This document shows, piece by piece, positions 32,031 to 33,369 of a DNA stretch of 33,369 nt (position 1 is its first letter; the number at the start of each line of letters is the position of its first letter). Position numbers and translations under genes: made by a program. The DNA is from an uncultured Oscillospiraceae bacterium (GTDB taxonomy: Bacteria; Bacillota; Clostridia; Oscillospirales; Acutalibacteraceae), in assembly GCA_900543525.1 (NCBI GenBank), contig UQRS01000014.1, positions 1 through 33,369 on the forward strand, read 5' to 3'. The notes below the pieces were generated by a model. That model was not told the DNA's origin, did not search any database, and was given only the letters and a program-made list of their open reading frames with translations.

Positions 32031-33029
32031 ATGAAAACAGCGGTAATCATCGGGTGCGGCAATATTTGGAATATGCATGCGGCGGCACTGCACACCCTGC
32101 CCGGTGTGCGGCTTGCGGCGGTTTGCGACATCGACCCCGCGCGGCTGCATGCGGCGGAGGAGAAATACGCCGTCCCCGGCTATTCGGATTACCGCCGTAT
32201 GATCGAGGAGATAAAGCCCGACACGGTGCATGTCTGCACCCCGCATGATCTGCATGCGCAGATGTGCCGGTTCGCGCTTACTCACGGTGCGGACGTGCTT
32301 TGCGAAAAACCGCTTTCCCTGACGACCGCGGCGGCGGAGGAGCTGCGCCGCCTGGCGGAGGCGCATGGCCGCCGACTTTGCGTTGTTTATCAAAACCGGT
32401 TTAATCCCGGGACGGTTCTTTTGCGCCGGATGCTGGAGGAGGGCCGCCTCGGCAAGGTGCTGGGCGGACGCTGCTCGGTTTGCTGGAACCGGGGGCAGGC
32501 CTACTATGACAGCGGAGACTGGCGCGGCAAATACGCGACCGAGGGGGGCGGCGTCCTGATCAATCAGGCGATTCACACCCTCGACCTGCTCCGCTGGCTG
32601 ATGGGGGGAGAGGTCGAATCGGTGCAGGCCGTCTCGTCCCATTTTGGAGAGACGACGATCGAGGTGGAGGACACCATGGCCGGCCGGATCGGCTTTTCGG
32701 GCGGTGCTTTCGGTAACTTTTATTTTACAACCACCTACTGCACCGACGCGAGAACCGAGCTTGAGCTGATCTGTGAAAAGGGGGTCGCCCGCCTCGACGC
32801 CGCGCAGGGCAGGGTGATCCTTTCGGACGGAGAGGAGCTTTCGGCGGACGAGACGCAAAGCGGCGCCGGTAAGGATTACTGGGGCAACAGCCACGGCCGG
32901 CAGATTGCCGCCTTCTACAGCGACGGCTTCGACTGGCGGGAGAATCTGCGCGAGGGCATGGCGACCGGCGATTTGGTTTGCCGGATCTATGCCGCCTGCG
33001 GCCGCCCGCCGCTGCCGCAGGATGTGTGA
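32031..33029 (+). CDS. Gfo/Idh/MocA-family oxidoreductase (third of three)
   Basis: This 332 aa protein has the Rossmann start VIIGCGNIW (5-13), D33 for cofactor binding, and K93 in CEKP. The catalytic-helix motif reads GGGVLINQAIHTLD, with Asn178 where the other two have Asp and His182 kept; this Asn form is known in part of the family. I use the ATG at 32031 behind GGAAAGG rather than longer in-frame starts, whose 35 extra residues do not resemble a Rossmann N-terminus. It follows a terminator by about 80 bp, and no clear promoter was found there, so it is either read-through transcribed or has an undetected promoter. Confidence 0.91.
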   Translation: MKTAVIIGCGNIWNMHAAALHTLPGVRLAAVCDIDPARLHAAEEKYAVPGYSDYRRMIEEIKPDTVHVCTPHDLHAQMCRFALTHGADVLCEKPLSLTTAAAEELRRLAEAHGRRLCVVYQNRFNPGTVLLRRMLEEGRLGKVLGGRCSVCWNRGQAYYDSGDWRGKYATEGGGVLINQAIHTLDLLRWLMGGEVESVQAVSSHFGETTIEVEDTMAGRIGFSGGAFGNFYFTTTYCTDARTELELICEKGVARLDAAQGRVILSDGEELSADETQSGAGKDYWGNSHGRQIAAFYSDGFDWRENLREGMATGDLVCRIYAACGRPPLPQDV

Positions 33030-33139
33030 GGTTTTGCGGAACGCCGGGCGTTTGTGATTTCCGGACAGGATGCTGCGGCCGGCGGTGCGGCGGCTGCCTG
33101 ACCGTGCGGCCTCTCTTTGAGCCGCCGGGGAGGATAAAA

Positions 33140-33163
33140 GGCGGCTTTTCCGCCGGCCTTTTC
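33140..33163 (+). terminator. Terminator after the third dehydrogenase
   Basis: GGCGG-CTTTT-CCGCC followed by GGCCTTTTC, about 110 bp after the stop codon. Confidence 0.6.
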
Positions 33164-33184
33164 TGCCTGCCGCCAAATGGAAGG

Positions 33185-33243
33185 AAAAACCTCCTCCAAA
33201 AGCGGGAGCGGCGCTGTGCCTCCCTCTTTTGAAGGAGGTTTTT
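33185..33243. terminator. Long near-perfect hairpin, likely bidirectional terminator
   Basis: Two arms of about 24 bases (33185-33208 and 33219-33243), starting AAAAACCTCCT and ending AGGAGGTTTTT, match at all but about two positions around a 10 nt loop. The A/T ends give T-runs on both strands. The arms are longer than in most terminators. Confidence 0.75.
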
Positions 33244-33330
33244 GGCGTCTTTTCCCCTTTCGGCTTGATGGCGTAAAATGAGGGGAGACTTTAAAAATGC
33301 GGCTTTTTTGGGTGAAACTGTAAAAAAGAC

Positions 33331-33359
33331 TTGACCGCAGGGACGACTTGTGGTAAACT
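33331..33359 (+). promoter_or_regulatory. Promoter for a gene beyond the right edge
   Basis: TTGACC, a 17 bp spacer and TAAACT. The spacer holds GGGACGACTTGTG, similar to the promoter at 27604-27632. The gene it drives is outside the window. The rest of 33030-33369 holds two terminator hairpins and no gene. Confidence 0.7.
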
Positions 33360-33369
33360 GTTCTTACCT

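Noticed and set aside
30755..33176. Two long minus-strand frames (458 and 447 codons)
   Set aside because: They are antisense to the second and third dehydrogenases, with no domain signatures, and they cross the terminators.

Overview
The window looks like chromosomal DNA of a GC-rich, spore-forming, Gram-positive anaerobe of the class Clostridia (an Oscillospiraceae-like gut bacterium is my best guess; this is inference). Pointers: the dgt-dnaG-rpoD housekeeping cluster, spoIIR beside ispE, type III pantothenate kinase with an ECF S component, an ABC sugar importer without its own ATPase, ATG/GTG/TTG starts behind purine-rich Shine-Dalgarno sites, and a genome rich in GC hairpin terminators. 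No rRNA, tRNA, CRISPR array, insertion sequence or prophage gene was recognised.

Layout: all genes from 1 to 22802 are on the minus strand and all from 22949 to 33029 on the plus strand, with the switch in a short divergent promoter region near 22.8-22.95 kb. Minus strand, left to right: lepA (cut by the window edge), an Rrf2 regulator, rpoD, dnaG, dgt; a YigZ/IMPACT protein, rpmE, spoIIR, ispE; a class I aminotransferase coupled to an Lrp/AsnC regulator; a PHP-type phosphatase; a four-gene sugar operon (binding lipoprotein, two permeases, GH2 beta-galactosidase); a PanT-like ECF S component, coaX, and a DacF-like penicillin-binding protein whose SxxK serine is replaced by alanine. Plus strand: an unusual calcineurin-like phosphoesterase, sbcD-sbcC, then five genes encoding three Gfo/Idh/MocA dehydrogenases and two xylose-isomerase-like TIM-barrel proteins.

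How they work together: the replication/transcription cluster (dnaG, rpoD, dgt) is ordinary core content. The sugar operon imports a galactoside-like oligosaccharide and hydrolyses it in the cytoplasm, probably energised by a shared ATPase encoded elsewhere. The five-gene cluster at 27.8-33.0 kb is the most interesting part: repeated Gfo/Idh/MocA plus TIM-barrel genes resemble redox routes that act on sugars through keto intermediates (as in E. coli YcjS/YcjR, inositol catabolism, or C-glycoside cleavage), but the combination of three dehydrogenases and two isomerase-like enzymes without kinase, transporter or hydrolase is not one I can assign. A similar promoter sequence precedes this cluster and lies again at the right edge of the window, so the locus may continue.

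Non-coding structure worth attention: a dispersed ~100 bp element with two copies 17 kb apart in opposite orientation, a 91 bp inverted-repeat element upstream of lepA, a triple 16 bp tandem repeat between coaX and the DacF-like gene, and a perfect 16 bp palindrome in the divergent promoter region.
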